DNA of 64,000 nucleotides, taken from the NCBI GenBank assembly GCA_015680685.1, contig MNCI01011044.1, positions 219,354-283,353 of the forward strand, in the 5' to 3' direction. Below are positions 34,701 to 48,539 of this stretch, piece after piece. This DNA comes from Gnetum montanum (lineage: Eukaryota; Streptophyta; Gnetopsida; Gnetales; Gnetaceae). The notes beneath the pieces are model-generated. The model had not been told where the DNA came from. It was given only the letters and a program-made list of their open reading frames with translations, and made no database searches. How positions within the stretch are numbered: the first letter of the stretch is position 1; each line of letters begins with the position of its first letter. A program made the position numbers and the translations under genes.

Positions 34701-35420
34701 CGTTGGGTTGGGAAGGCCCTCCCACATATAGTCCTCTTTTTGGTGCCATTTTTGATCACAAATATAACATATGATTTGCATTTTACTTTATAACCTTAGT
34801 TATTTTGATACCTTTCTTATGAAATTGAGTTACACTTAGTATTGTTTATGATCTTGACAAGTTATATGATTTTAATATTATTTTATTGATTAGCTACTAG
34901 AGTTTGTTTATTAGGTTTAATCCACTTCAAATAAGAATTTAGTATTATTTTAATGGATAGACCTTGGGGAGTTAAAAAAATTTCAAAAAGATTTCTGAAA
35001 GAAACCAAAGGTTTATGTTCCCCGTGATGTAAAGCTTACCTTTGGTAGCTTGAGGATCGAAAAACATGATGAATTGGGTTAGTAGTGTGAAAGTTATGGC
35101 TCTTGCAAGTTTATTCACCTCTAAAAATTTGAAAATATCCTCTTGTGTTTATGATAAATGATAAAAAAAATGGCTAAGCTTTGCATGTATATATAGTGTC
35201 TCTATGATGCATCGATAGGGATGCACTTTGCCATCCTAGTACGTTGACAAGGATGCATTGACACAACTATTCATAGCCAACATTTACATAACGAAAATGA
35301 GGAATTTAGGATGAATTTTGGGACAAAATAAGAGCCCAATGAAAGCCAAGAAAATATAGAAGAGGATTATAATTTCATTGAAAAGGAGAATAGATTGGAG
35401 CTGTATGAGTTAACAATGAC
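34700..35420 (-). mobile_element. Decayed Athila-type LTR, probable 3' LTR of the 36.5-42.9 kb element
   Basis: TTATGATAAATG...ATGGCTAAGCTTTGCATGTATATATAG (35,147-35,196) corresponds to TTATCATAAATG...ATGGCTGAATTTATATAG in the 5' LTR at 42,738-42,774. A reverse TATA box (35,182-35,196) is flanked by a GATGCATCGATAGGGATGCA array (35,200-35,275). Both ends are unresolved. Confidence 0.4.
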
Positions 35421-36480
35421 ATCATAAAGCAAAACTAGATGTTTAGATAACAAATTGATGAGATTGATCATGAAAATGACTAATGGATAGAAAGTTTAAC
35501 TTAGAGAGACCAAATGATATGCAAGTGGATTCTCTCCAAACTAGGCTCATGTTGATAATTCCCTTGCATACTCTCATCCCAAGGTGTCTGTAGGCACCAA
35601 GAATAACTAATGGTCATTATAAGTTAAAAGTTGAATCCACATGAGAGATCATTAGAGGTTTATGTTACTACCATAACAAATATGCCAATTGACAATGATA
35701 GGAGGTAGTGAGATGGTTGGTGATGAGATAAGAATAATGGTAGAGAGAGAATGATAAGAGACTCACATCCTGGTCACATGACAACCTTCTGAAGTTTGTG
35801 AATAAAATGTTCTGATACCATCCCATCCTTAATTAAGAACAAGTACAGCCATGTTCAATGTCTATACATTACCATATCTTGATTGTTTGACAATCAAGAT
35901 TTCATGACAATCCCCAAAGAACAACCACCACTTCAACAAAAGAGAAAAAATAGAAGTAGAAACATAGGAAGGGCCTTAGTTAGAGGGGTGTCTTTAAGCA
36001 TAGGTAACATGTCTTTTCAGCCCCATAACCAATTCTTGTAGTTTGTTATATTTTCTAAGGGATGTGCTTTGAATTACCATGTTGTTTTGTTGTTATTTTT
36101 TGTCATGGAAATCACACTATGCAAGGACATGCTTCCTATTATGGTCAACAGTAGGAGTGGCAAGAAACCAATGGAGAAGAATCATAAAACTTAAGATAGA
36201 AGTTGGAAAAAAAGGATGAAAAATCCCCTTGAATTCACATCCTTGTTCATTCCCACTTCGTCCATTCCAAGTTTGTTAAGTAACAAAATCATTATTAATT
36301 TAAGTTGTAATTATAAAAACACATCATGTTCCCATGATGTAGGGCCTCATAGAGTTTGATGGAATGGATGGATGTTATGGAATCACTGCCTAATATCATT
36401 AGAAAATTAACAATCTCTTAATTAAGGACATAGTCCAGATATAAAATCTTGGTCATTTAACTATCAATTATAACATTAAA
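35421..36480. other. AT-rich stretch, nothing recognised
   Basis: Where an Athila env-like region would lie (between integrase and 3' LTR), but no membrane-protein frame or other coding signal survives. Confidence 0.35.
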
Positions 36481-36701
36481 TATTGCATTAATTTAACACA
36501 CAAAACAAAACAAACAAAGCAAAATATATGATAGTAAAATATTCAAGAAAATGAAAAAATATGAAAAATGATGTAAAATTAGTTAGCTTGCATAAAATGT
36601 TAAAATGGGTGGTGATATCCCCCATGATTAAGTTGGGAGAAGGAGTTTCAAAAAATAGAGTGTGCTTATCCATTTTTTGAGGTTTAGTGCTACCGTTTAT
36701 T

Positions 36702-39260
36702 CTAGGTTCCAATAAAGGTTTTTCTTTTTAGATGTTGACTAATAACCATTTTTCTAGGATTGAGGGTGGTAAATATCATGGCATCAAAAGGAAAAGTTAT
36801 ATGAATGATGTAAGATACTTTCCATAGCATTTGAAACTTTGTACATTGTGGTACATACATGGGGTTCCAGTAAAGAATCTTATCACCTAGTTGAAAATTA
36901 ACTCTACTTATGTGAGCTCCATGATGTTGTTTGGCATGTGTCATTTGAATTTTATTCATCAATAGGGCTACTTATCGTTTTTCATCTAGTAAATTTAGTA
37001 TCATTAGGCATTACTTTTATTGTATACTTAGATCAAGATCAAGCTCACAAGCTATTGAGAGTGTATGGAGCTCAGCCTGGCTTGAAAGTACTGGTTTTTT
37101 TTTCTGTGTACCAACTCATAGGGAGGATAATCAATAGGAAGTTTTAGGTTGATTGATAAGCCCATAAAGCATTGTTGAGTTTTGTACTCCAGTATTTCAT
37201 ATATTTACTAATTGTGCATGTTAGTATTCTAGTTATTTTTCTATTAGTAACTTAAACTTGACCATTAGCGTAGGCATGATAAGGAGTTGTTAATTGATGT
37301 TCCACCCTTAAGCATTCCATTAGTTTTCAAAAATTAGTGCTTGTGAATTAAGTTTCATTATCGGAAATAAGTGCCCTTGGCATGCTTACCACTTACTGTG
37401 CTATAGTAGAGGATGAACAATCAGTGACAATTGTAGCTTTGGTCCACTTGGTGCAATAGCTAGCTGCTAGTATGATATATGCCTTTCCATTAGACATGGG
37501 GTTGATGGATCTCATGAAGTAAATCCTCCAAAGGTTGAAAGACCCAAGTGGTTGGATTCACTATTGGGACCCTTTCATTTGTATGGTCATTCCTCCACCC
37601 CTTTGGTAATGATTCATAAAAGGAAAAATTGAAGGGTATTCCTAAAGATTTTTGGCCAGTAATATCCTACCATGAGGATTTTCATGATCATCTTCATCCT
37701 TACATAATGGGCCTTGGAAGGACCTTCATGAGTGTCTTAAGGATCTATAGTTGACCAGCATTGGGCATGCACATTTGTACCAAGTCATTGGTATAAACCT
37801 TGTAAATGTTTCCTCTAATCATGATGTAATGCTTGAATTTAAGAAACTATTATTTCTTTCTATTATCCGATTCTTAAGGAGCCTCCTAAGAGAGTAGATA
37901 GGAGAGAAATTCATTGTACTAATTAAGACCTCTTAGATTTTTAACTTCAATAGATTTTTCAAAGAGAAGTTAATTTGGAAATTGATCAAATAAAGGCCCC
38001 TCATCCTCTTTGTTATTCCATCATAATAGATACAAGTGATCAGTGACCATGTTCTTAGTTTCCTTTCTATCCATAATTGTAAGATTAAACTCCTATAGAA
38101 TCACTAGCCACTTTATGACACAACGACTCACCACTAGTTTATTCATGAGAAACTTGATGACATTGTGATTTGTGTGCATACAAATCTAATGTCCAAGCAC
38201 ATAATGCTTCTACTTGCACAATGGATATAATAAGGATATTTTTAATTATCCAATTGTATAAGCATGACTCCCAAGGCATAATTGGATACATCCATCATGA
38301 TGTGGAAGGGTTTGGACTAATCTAAAGAAAATAGAAGTAGAGTATCTATGAGCTTTTTTTAACTAGTAGAATGCTAACTCACATTCCGTGGTCCAGTTGA
38401 AAGATGCACCCTTCATCATGAGCTTAACAAATAGCTTAGAAATTTTTGAGAAGTTCTCAATAAAACACTGATAATAACTAGTGTGACCAAGGAATGATCT
38501 TATAACTTTTATTATTTTAGGCTATTTGGATGACATGTACTTTTTCAGGGTCTACCTTGATCCTTTCCTTTAAAATCTAATGCACCAAATCTATGACTTC
38601 TTGTATCATCAATTGGATTTTTTACTAGTTGAGTATTAGATTAGTCTTCATACATCATTAAAGAAATTGTTCAAGATGATCTAAGGCTTACTCAAAAATG
38701 GTCTCTTAGGTAGAGAAATTATCCATAAATACTTCTACCCTACTACCAATCTACAATTAAAAGATGCTATGTAGAAAGAATTAAAAATTAGTAGGAGCAT
38801 TGAATAGGCCAAACGACATCTTTCTGTAGGAAAAAGTTTCCAAGAGACTTGTGAATGTAATTTTGCCTTAATAATCTAGCATGATATAGATTTGGTTATA
38901 GGCACTATAATCATCTAGAAAGTTGTAGTAGCAATGCCTTGCAATGGTGGCTAACACTTGATCTAGAAATGACAATAGAAAATGATCTTTGAAAGTTAAC
39001 ATGTTCAATATCTTAAAATCTATGTAGACTGTTCTTTCCTTAGGTACAATAATGAATGGGCTAATCCATTACCTATTTGTAATTGGATATTTGAACTTGG
39101 CCTTAAGGAGTTTTTCTATTTTTTCCTTGACAACTTACTTAAGTTTTGGTTTTAACCTTATTTATAGTTACCTCTTTTTCTTGATGGAAGAGTTTGTATA
39201 GATGCGGTGCTAGAATATGCATTGATCTATCCCTATTAGTTCATGTTATAACCAAGAAGA
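36702..39260 (-). pseudogene. Athila-lineage pol: RT, RNase H, integrase, heavily decayed
   Basis: Reading right to left, RT is recognisable at 39,070-38,790: SPFIIVPKERTVYIDF, then LLSFLDQVLATIARHCYYNF, LDDYSAYNQI and SYRKMSFGLFNAPTNF. The last is the Athila signature (DGYSGYNQI...FAYRRMPFGLCNAPATF). The integrase core lies at about 37,515-37,240 (KAYIILAASYCTKWTKA, ISDNET, PYHAYANGQV); the first catalytic Asp is lost and the final Glu codon is a stop. The integrase C-terminal part is at 36,962-36,702 (FQLGDKILYWNP, KFQMLWKVSYII). Stops are frequent. Gag of the same orientation lies at 39,480-41,880. Confidence 0.75.
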
Positions 39261-39479
39261 GGCTATTGGTCACTTATCCACAATTTTTAGTAGCTTCTTG
39301 TTCTAATCCTGGGCAAGTTGGCATTATTAGCCACAAGTGTTTATGAGGTAGTTCAAAGGTACTTTTAAAAGTAGATGAGGTAGGATTATCAGCCACGAGT
39401 ATTTATGAGGATTTTATGAGATAGTTCATTTTGAAGAATGGTCTCTTATAAATTTTTTGTTTAGAACCACTTAGATGAA

Positions 39480-41880
39480 TATTCAACTATACGTTTATTG
39501 CCCTTTTAGAGTTTTTTTATTGAGGGTATGGTGGAATTTGAACTTACAGAGGTGTAGTAGGTGGCAAGGATATGATATTTGATGATGTAGGGGCTACTAA
39601 GGGAAATAGAGGAGGGAAAGGAGACTTTCCTCTTAAAGAAGATGCTTTATAATATTCTAGAGGCTAGTAGTGGTAAGATAAGGAGGTATGGTTGGATGAG
39701 TCATGAGGGGATAGATACTATTGGACATAATATTTAGAAGGATCTATCTACCTATAAGGATACTATTGCCATGGTGGTGGCATCCCCCACAACTATGGGT
39801 GTTGCCACTATTGGTATTACTCTTAAGGTTGAGAAGGTGCTCCACTTAGATAATATATTAGTTAGTGAAATTACTACCTATAGTTACCTTGTGAGTAAGG
39901 CAACCACCTAGGTGTTTATCATTTTTCAAAATTAGGATTTAATGCGTACATCCCAAACTCTTACAAATGAGATAGAATTAAATAACATCCCTTAGGATGT
40001 TCATATTGGAAGATTTTTCATCCATCATCATTTATTTTAGAATCCAAACCTCTTCAAATGCTACAAATTTATCCTTTTGTTGATGGTATCCCTTGATTGC
40101 ATTCCTTTTTCTCCTTTTGTTTTGACCACTATCCCCTTGGTCTACTCTTTCTCTTTTAATTTTTAGAGCTATTTGGAACTTCTCATCCAAGTAATCCCAT
40201 ATTACATTAACTTTAGCCAATATTTCAATGATAGATTTTTGCATCAACAAAGTCTTCATCTAGATCACCTCATCAAGAGGTGCTTCCTCCTTTGAATCAC
40301 AAAAACACAAATTCCTTTTAGAAATGAAGTAGTCCCTATTATACTCTTATGCACTTTCAGATTTTTTTAGCTATCCTTCTTCTTTGGTCAGCTATTCAAT
40401 CAACCTTTGAATCTAATGGATCCACATTTTAGAGAGTCTTCCTTGGGCATAAAACCCAAGGGTTTTCCTTGTCTTATTTAGGAGTCTATCTATGATATGG
40501 TAAAGTTGTTTCCTTTGAGAGTATCCATGACCTAGGCATCAATGTAATAGAAAGTAGTACCTCCCCAAGGCTATATCCAAGGAATCATGATTTCCCTATT
40601 TTTATCCTTGGATCTACCTCCACAAGTTAGACATTCCAAGGTATGTTTAGTATTTGTTGTTAAATAGCTCCAACATGACACTCCATCAATGAATAGATTT
40701 TGCTTCCAAGAATTGGTACCAACTTTCTACTAATTTTTTCAGTATCCTTGGAAATAATTTAAGATTCTACCATTTTTTTTTATATATTTAGCAAGGCATA
40801 GGCATCATGAAAGTCTTGGAGATGATTTTGAGGATCTATATTATATCCCCTTTCAAACTTAGTGATATTGTTCAAGTCCAACCTTTTAATCTTGCTATCT
40901 TTTTGATGCCTTGTAGAAATTCTCATTGCCTTTGAAATATTAATCATGTTTTTGGTAGCTAGTAGAGGCTCATTATAGTCATGTTATTCACAATGGTCCC
41001 TTTCATGGCCATGATGCCTATGATGAGTTTTGTTGGGCCTTCACACCTGATGATGCTCTTCTTTTTCCTTATGATTGTCTCTACCTCTAGTCTTGATCAT
41101 CTTGGTGAGATCTCTGTTCATCTCTATCTTGTTGTTCATCTTCATATTGGTCCAAGATATTCCTCCTTTTTTATTAACCATACATTCTCTTATCAAAGTT
41201 TGATAATGAAGAGAATGATGAGGGAGAAAACAGGAGAATGGGGAATAGTACTTGTTAGTGCTTCTTCTTCAATCCCTACCCTAATCCTTTAATTTCCCCT
41301 TTTTCTTTTCCTTATGATTCTCCTTGCCCCTTAATTAATGACTATGATTTATGTCCTTTAAGGCTCCATGATCTTGAGCCAATACCTTCCCATCACCAAG
41401 TTTTTCCAAAGTTGACTATAACCATTAGTGAAGGGTATCCTTCTCAAAGAAAGGAGGAGAATCTATATATAGGGATTAGTGAGAAAATAAATCATCATAT
41501 TCTTTATGCTAATATAAGAATAATGATTTCAGAATCCTCTTATCCTTAGAGGCCTTATAATGTGCTTCCATGTGTCAATCTTTCTTATGCTAGATATATC
41601 TAGGCTGATAGTCCTTGTAAGTGTGATCTTGAACTTTAGATTTTATGTTGAGTGCTACGATGTCTAGTCTGATAAGATTGGCCATAAACATGATAAGAAT
41701 AGATTGATCAAAAGGCAGCACAATGTTATCTTCCATGTCCCTCTAGTGCATCTCTTCATATTGATGGAGGATGAAAGTGAAACTTAGATTATAAGGATCT
41801 GGATTAGCATAGATATCTCTATGTTGGGGCTTATTTGGTGTCCCCTATCATTGATGAGACTCTCTTGTGTTTGTTGGAGA
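39480..41880 (-). pseudogene. Athila-type gag, heavily decayed
   Basis: Nucleotide blocks match the 19.9-22.25 kb gag in reverse. Examples are GGGGGATGCCACCACCATGG-like sequence at about 39,790-39,770 (proline/tyrosine tail), CTTGGGTTTTATGCCCAAGG at about 40,440, and the N-terminal FTFILHQYEEMH-like region at about 41,775-41,740. A charged segment at 40,259-40,032 follows the capsid region. Not translatable as one protein. Confidence 0.65.
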
Positions 41881-42050
41881 TTCATCCATAGAAGAAGTCA
41901 TATTAGTTATATGTAATTAATATTCCTTTGATATTTTATCTTAATTATTTTCCTTATTAAATAGTACTAGGCCATTGTTGTTTTATCTTCACAATGTCTT
42001 TATATGAGTTCCTAGTTTACTCTTAATTATCACACTTAGCTAAACTATAG

Positions 42051-42069
42051 TCCCTAGCAACAATGCCAT
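42051..42069 (-). other. Decayed primer-binding site
   Basis: The minus strand reads ATGGCATTGTTGCTAGGGA. Against TTGGCGCCGTTGCTGGGGA (19,621) the differences after the first base are all G-to-A or C-to-T. Confidence 0.7.
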
Positions 42070-42070
42070 T

Positions 42071-42882
42071 AATGAGTAGACCTAGCTCCTAAGTTGTCTA
42101 GATTCTTAAACTATGAATCATGGAGTTGTATGATCATTGTCTTAATAACTTACACTTGTATTATCAGTACATATGATTAAATATAAGTTAAGATACATGA
42201 TGTTTATTTTTATAGGTAATTTTTATATATTTTCTTATCCTAATGGCTAGATGAGGAAATGAAGATTTAATAATTAATTATTTAACTACTTAGCTAATCT
42301 AGTAACTCACTATCCTAATATAAAGTAACCATTCCTACTTGCCATACAGATATTGAATTGTGATTAATGCTACTAGGTTACCAAGTGGCTATTACTGTGT
42401 ACCAAATATCCACTACTAGGATTACCAAGTGTAATATGTCATGCTCAAAGTGGTCATACTTACATTTTTATGATTAATTTCATTAAGTATCTAAGGCTAT
42501 AAATGTAAATTTCATGAAAAGTAAAGTGCTAATATTAAAGAGTAATGTAGTTGAAGTATTTCAATAAATGTAAAAAATCTCCACTTTAATTCTATTTACA
42601 CTAATATTTTTAGGTGTGTGGAATTCAATGAAAGCATCATATAATTCCTTAAATTCACACTATGGATACTCAAAGGGAAAATATTCTAACTTTGGAGATC
42701 AACAACTACAGAGGCTTTACTATGCTATGAATTCTAAGTTATCATAAATGTGGGTGATGGCTGAATTTATATAGGCACTTCTTGCATCAGTGTGAATGCA
42801 TCTACATCAATGCATCTAACTATGCTTTGACAAGGCTATATCAACACATGTCTATCAATATAGCCTATCTAAGCAGGATTCA
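42071..42882 (-). mobile_element. Athila-type 5' LTR of the 36.5-42 kb element
   Basis: Begins next to the decayed primer site. It has a reverse TATA box (TTTATATAGG at 42,766-42,774) and, beyond it, a TATA-adjacent array of CATCAATGCATC / ATATCAACACATG words (42,781-42,870). The right end is approximate. Confidence 0.6.
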
Positions 42883-42914
42883 TTAGTTACAATGACATTT
42901 CTTTTTTTATATAG

Positions 42915-43110
42915 CTTTCAAAATGTTTAATAAACTTTAATTACACTACTTTATTTAATTATTGTACTTGATTTTTCAAATTGTTATAATTACAAAGAGT
43001 TGTTACCTTAATGAAAATGAATCTCAAACTAAAAGTTAATTTTACTATATAAATAAAGTCCAAAAAGCATACATTAAAATAATTAATTTGTATAAAATAC
43101 ATCAATGCTA
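42915..43110. repeat. AT-rich repeat, copy 1
   Basis: AAGCATACATTAAAATAATTAA followed by AAAATACATCAATGC corresponds to AAGACATATATTAAATTAAC followed by AAAATGCATCAATAC at 43,740-43,990. It may flank a small insertion that contains the LTR fragment 43,120-43,520. Confidence 0.4.
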
Positions 43111-43119
43111 GTTGATAAA

Positions 43120-43520
43120 TAATAAAAGTGTAATTTCAAAAGAGCTTAGCCGACACTAATGTAAGAATGATTTCAAAATAGCATTATGTACCTAGACATA
43201 TTTTCATGATGGTAATAAGGTCAAGATCAATTTATCTTCATTTAGCACTTGGCCTAGATTAATAATTTCTTTTATTGCACCTTAATTTCATTATCATTTT
43301 ATTTTTCATGTACCTAATTACTTTTCATCACACGTTAATTACGTAGCATGAGTATGATTAGTTTTGAACATAAATATGTTAAAATTTGGCAATCCCAATA
43401 GTGTACCACTTGGTATGCCCAGTAATAGATGCTTGGTATCCCTAGTAGTAGATGCTTCGTATCCTAGCAATGTTAGTGTAGGTTTAGGATGTATACAACA
43501 AATTAGATGTAGATGCTTAA
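43120..43520 (+). mobile_element. Athila-type LTR fragment (R/U5 part)
   Basis: Collinear with 61,180-61,500: TGTACCTAGACA, AAGATCAAGATTGATTT-like, TTTCATGTACTTAG-like, then the CCTAGTAGTAG...GGTTTAGGATGT end. Lacks TATA and U3. Confidence 0.5.
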
Positions 43521-43739
43521 TGGTTAATGCTTAAGTTCATGAGAGTTTTTATCTAGAATTTTGCAACAAAATAATGAAATTATTACTAAGCTTTAAAAAG
43601 GTGAGTTTATAAATAACTTTTCAGCTTTGAAATTGAACATTAATTTGTAATTAAATAGTATGTTTCATGTTAATAATAGACAAAATTAAAATTATGAAAA
43701 TTTAAAAACTTTTTACCTTTTTCCTTCATATATATTAAT

Positions 43740-43990
43740 GTCATCTTCCTTCATTTTCACATTGCCCTCAAAATGTTAGAAATTAATTTGGTTCTCTTAA
43801 TTTATTTAATTATTATTTTAATTTTTATTTTATTTTAATTAGAAAGGATGTCTACTTAAATCAAAATAAAAATTAAACTAAAATTTTATTAGATACATAT
43901 AGATCAAAAGACATATATTAAATTAACTGGATTAAACAAAATGCATCAATACCATTTGTAATTAGTGAGATGATTTATATACTTAATCAC
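43740..43990. repeat. AT-rich repeat, copy 2
   Basis: Partner of 42,915-43,110. No coding content. Confidence 0.4.
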
Positions 43991-44107
43991 AAAAATCCAC
44001 AATTTTATACAATAGACTCAATTAGGTTTTATAAAAGGATTAGGGAAAGCATTTATTGAGACTCAATTCATTTCACACTTGTAGTTATCATAAGGTATAG
44101 TTAAGTA

Positions 44108-44984
44108 TGATGATAAATCAAGTTTTGAAACTTGTACTTTGATATGTGATGTTGTAGCTCAATATTTGATGTCATAGCTCAAATTATAATTTCATAGATA
44201 TGATATAGTACAACATAGATATGCCTATAAATACAAGCCCAACATTGTATCAAACTTAACTTTAGTCAATCCTTAGTAAAACTCTTGTAGTTTGTTTTCA
44301 TAAAGTTAGAGTTAGTTGTGAATTCCCATAGTGTGGTGATTAATAGTTGTAAAATATCTTTATTCTAGTGGATTAGACCTATATGCATTCTACAATTAGA
44401 AATATAGATCAATATTATTTTTCATCATTGTAGCATCTTAATTAGATTAAATTTAATTTCTTATGCAATATAAATTCCTATATCATTGCACTTCAATATC
44501 TTTTGCTTTTCAATGTTTGTTAGATTACTTGGTGAATAAGTATGAATGATTTCAAGCATACAAATATAATAATTTGGTAACACAATAATGTCTAAGCTTA
44601 ATTCCTTTGTAGCTAATAACTTGGTAGTTCTAGTAATGGTTATTTAGCCTAGGGCATATCTAACAAGTCAAGAATGGATACTTATCATAGTTAGGGTAGA
44701 ATAGCTTTCCCTTTACATTATTATTCATTAATAGAATTTATATTCAGTTCACTATTTCTTATCCTAGGACTTTAAAATCTATTCAACATCATATAATCCT
44801 ATACCTCACTTATAATTATACTATACATTTCAAACTTCGCTAACTATGGTGAGAAGATAATGATCTCAAACTTATTATTAACTTGCTAGCTAAGTACATT
44901 GTCCCATTGATGGATTATGATCTATTTACATGTGTGTACTTATGACTTATATGGTTAAATATTTGAAACACTAAACATTCATCT
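44108..44984 (+). mobile_element. Athila-type 5' LTR
   Basis: Right end set by the primer site at 44,985. TATA box CCTATAAATA at 44,224-44,233, preceded by an array of TTGATGT / GTAGCTCAA / ATAGATATG words. The R/U5 part is collinear with 61,050-61,500. The start at TGATGATAAATC (44,108) is inferred. Confidence 0.6.
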
Positions 44985-45003
44985 TTGATGTCATTACTGG
45001 GAA
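44985..45003 (+). other. Decayed primer-binding site
   Basis: TTGATGTCATTACTGGGAA differs from TTGGCGCCGTTGCTGGGGA at six positions, every one G-to-A or C-to-T. Confidence 0.75.
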
Positions 45004-45120
45004 TGATTTCAATATTTACTAGTTAGTTAATTTTATCACAGTTCATTGTATTGGGTATTTTCAAGTCTATTCTTTAATACTTATAATAATTTCTAAAAAC
45101 ACATATTTATGCATTAATTT

Positions 45121-47220
45121 ATTCAAAATGGCTTCTACACATAAATTAAAATCTCTACATGCTATTGACCTTAATAAAATTAATGACAAATATCATAATG
45201 AAGAAAATTGGAGTGGATTGATGCAAACCAAAATATCATGTGCTCATGCTAATTTGTATTATTCTAATTTTACATTTATTTTTCACTAGGATAAATTATT
45301 TAGATGGAGAGATTTACAAGGCAATTTTGGCATTCCACAAGACCATTCAGCATCATCTATGCTTCAAGAAGCTCTACTACCATCAAGTCTTAGCCACATA
45401 CTAGGAGAATACCTATGACAAGATCATACCAACCAATAGAGGCTTAATCAGGAAGAGATGTTATCATGGAAGTGAGACATAAATAAGAGAAAAAAAATAT
45501 AAGCTTAAATAATTATACTTTCTAATAGAAAAGATAATATATGTCAAGTTAAGAAGTTTTATCATCACCCATAGATCCAACTTTGAATCACTTACTTCAT
45601 ACATTGAAGATCCTGTATAGTTAAAATTACATTATGCTCTTATAGAAACTCCTTGAAGGGATGATAAATAATCAAGAGTTAAGAGGAATCCAAGGCCTAT
45701 GACCTCTATTATATCTAGAAATAATTAATTAAAGGGTTGTAAAAGGAGAGCCAGCTAGCATCACTCTTCGAGTCTTCCTTCCTATTCATTACACTCATTA
45801 ATAGATTTTAATAAGGAAAAAGGAAGACAAATGAGTCATGATAGGAAGAGAAGAAGAGATCATAACAGATGTGTAGATAGAAGAGGTTATATTGATGAAG
45901 AAGAATATGATAGAGAGAAAAGGTAAAAAGCACTAAGGCAAGGGAGAAGAAATCATTATGAGCATTGAAGTGGTCAATACTACAACAAAGGCTATTAAAC
46001 CAAAGACTATAAAGAACCTATATTGGCCACCAAAAACATGATTAATATAATAGAAGAAGTGTACATTTTGACTAGACATCTTAGGGATAGTCACTTTAAG
46101 TGAATTCATATGAAAAAAATTCTAAAGTTTGAAGGATGATACAATGTGGATCCATAACACTACCTTCAAGCATTCCATAATGTCTATGTTTTATAGAACA
46201 TAGAGAATGATTCATAGAAGTTAAAGCTATTTTCAAGAACTCTCATTAAGAAATAAAAGAGCTTGTACAAGTTCTTAGAACTAGAATCAATTTGAAGATG
46301 GAGTACCATGCTAGATTTATTCAATGATAAGTACCAAATATATTTACATGAATGTTAAGCTTGAGGAAAAATATTTAAGTACGGAAAGAAAAAAGATATA
46401 TAAATTCCTTGATGTAGCCATGCATTCACTTTTACATTGATGCCAATGTCATGGATTTTCTCAAAGGGAATAGCTAAAGTAAATTATTAATGTGTCAAGA
46501 AACAAAACTAGAGAGACCCTTGTTATGTATGCTTAAGGAAGATTATCAAAGATGACAATCCATTACATACAAAGGTTAGTAGATTAGGTTATACAAGAGG
46601 AATATGAGTTAAGAAAAAGAGAATTAGATAAAGAGTATAATAGATATCTTTCTCTAAGAAATAATGATCTAAGAATTTATCAAAAACAAGTGGAGGAATC
46701 CACAAAAGATGTGATTTAGGAAAAAACTCCACTTATACAAAAAGTAGTTAATGATATTGTAGTTAAGGTAGAGAAAATTTGGGATTTTATGGATGAAAAT
46801 CTACAATAGCATTGAGGATAGTAGAAGATAAGATTAATCAAGAATTCATTAAAAATAAGTATAAGAAGAAAATAAGGATAATGAAAATGAAAAATATAAG
46901 AATAAAGGAAAATTTGGTATCATAGAAAAGACAACAAATTCAAGATTTGAGGATGAAAATGTATTAATGTGTATTAGTACTAAAATTCTAAGATATGTTG
47001 TCCTATCATGGTCCATTTGAAATAATTTGAGGCATATATATTAAATCCTAAATTTGTTAAAAATAAAATTCCTAAAAGATTACGTTTTTCCAGGGTAATT
47101 CTAGACAACCCTCTCAATAATGCTATCCTAGTGAGATTTATCCTCAACCATAGAATTAATATCAATAGTAGTAAGAACAACCATAGTAATGGGGATATTT
47201 TTATTTTTTTATCATTTCCC
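45121..47220 (+). pseudogene. Athila-type gag, heavily decayed
   Basis: The order follows the 19.9-22.25 kb gag. A RWRDLQGNFG-like segment is at 45,300, and a Ser/Arg/His-rich region at 45,760-45,960. The capsid region is at 46,120-46,560 (nucleotide matches to FEGGYN, YLQAFHNVYVL, RRWSTMLDLFNDKYQ). A Lys/Glu-rich helix and a remnant of the proline/tyrosine tail (AATAGTAGTAAGAACAACC at 47,167) follow. No pol follows. Confidence 0.6.
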
Positions 47221-48520
47221 CCTTAATAGATCAAACTTATTTCAGGTTAGTTGACCTATGCCTAGGTCCATTGACTATAAGCTCCATTCAATAAAACTTG
47301 ATCTGTCAGCATGGTCATCCTACTTGATCTTAGATGTTCAAAATTAGCTGACTACCAATGGCTATCATCATCAACTAATCCATAATATTAATCAAATTTA
47401 TTAGCTATTTATCAATTATTCATATCTTATTAATTAATTTATTATTTCTTAATATTTATCTATTCCTCATGCACCATTCATTCATCACAAACATTTATCA
47501 TTTTCTCATTCTATTTACATTCATTAACTCATTAACCATTGATCAACATATTACTCTATCCATTCATTCATCATCACTTTTGAATTAATTCAAGTGACAT
47601 ACATATATTTTATGAATTTCACATCATCACCAATCAATTGGATTAAGAAAAAATCACTAAGCAAATCTCAATCATTGAAAGCTAGATAGTCACATTTTTG
47701 GAAAGAATTTAAAAATAAAATTAAATAATCAAATCAACTTCAAAATAATTGAAATTTTACATGCAAATAGATACTTCTGCGATCTTTCCAATGAGTCTAA
47801 GATTATCTCAAAAATCCAAGTAATCAAGAAGTTATGACCTCTAGAAATTAGCATAAAAATGCGTGTTGTAAATATGTTTGAATTGTGTTTAGTAGGACTT
47901 TGATGAGATGTCTTAGATCTCTTCAATTAAGATATATTGAACCTATAACATGACTCTATAAAGAACATCTATCAAGACATCTTGTATCTTCAAGATATCT
48001 CTCAATAAAGAATGAATATGTTGACTTTGTAAGACAAATAGCATTGAAGATAAACACCTTATTTTATAAAAATGTTCTATGTTTGAGCATTAGATATAAA
48101 TGAAATGTGCTAGTTGTAAATTTAGTTGATTTTTTAAAAAAGTTACCAACAATACTCTTAGCATGTACAAGTCCACTCTCTATTAAATTTTGAGTATTTT
48201 TTCAATCCTCATCATTTACTTTCACAAGACCTTAAGGTAACTCTTGCATTAATTTAATTTAATTTTCTAATGAGGATATTGATTCTATTAATGAATTAAA
48301 ATTTTAAGAATATTTAGTGGGAGTCTATCCATCAACATGTTGAGTTTTTGCTGAACATTCCAATTATATCTTAAATAACAAAGAATAAGAACAAATAAAA
48401 ATATTATTACAAAATCACCTCAAAAGTAAAGGAGAAATACATAAATGTAACACATCACAAATGTACTCTTGAAAGATAACATAAAACGCTTGAACATATT
48501 TTTCTTTTAGAATTTGAGCA
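47221..48520. other. AT-rich stretch, nothing recognised
   Basis: ATTCATCA-like words recur around 47,400-47,640 without a strict period. No gene or LTR end is supported. Confidence 0.35.
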
Positions 48521-48539
48521 AGTTGTGCATTCACAACAA

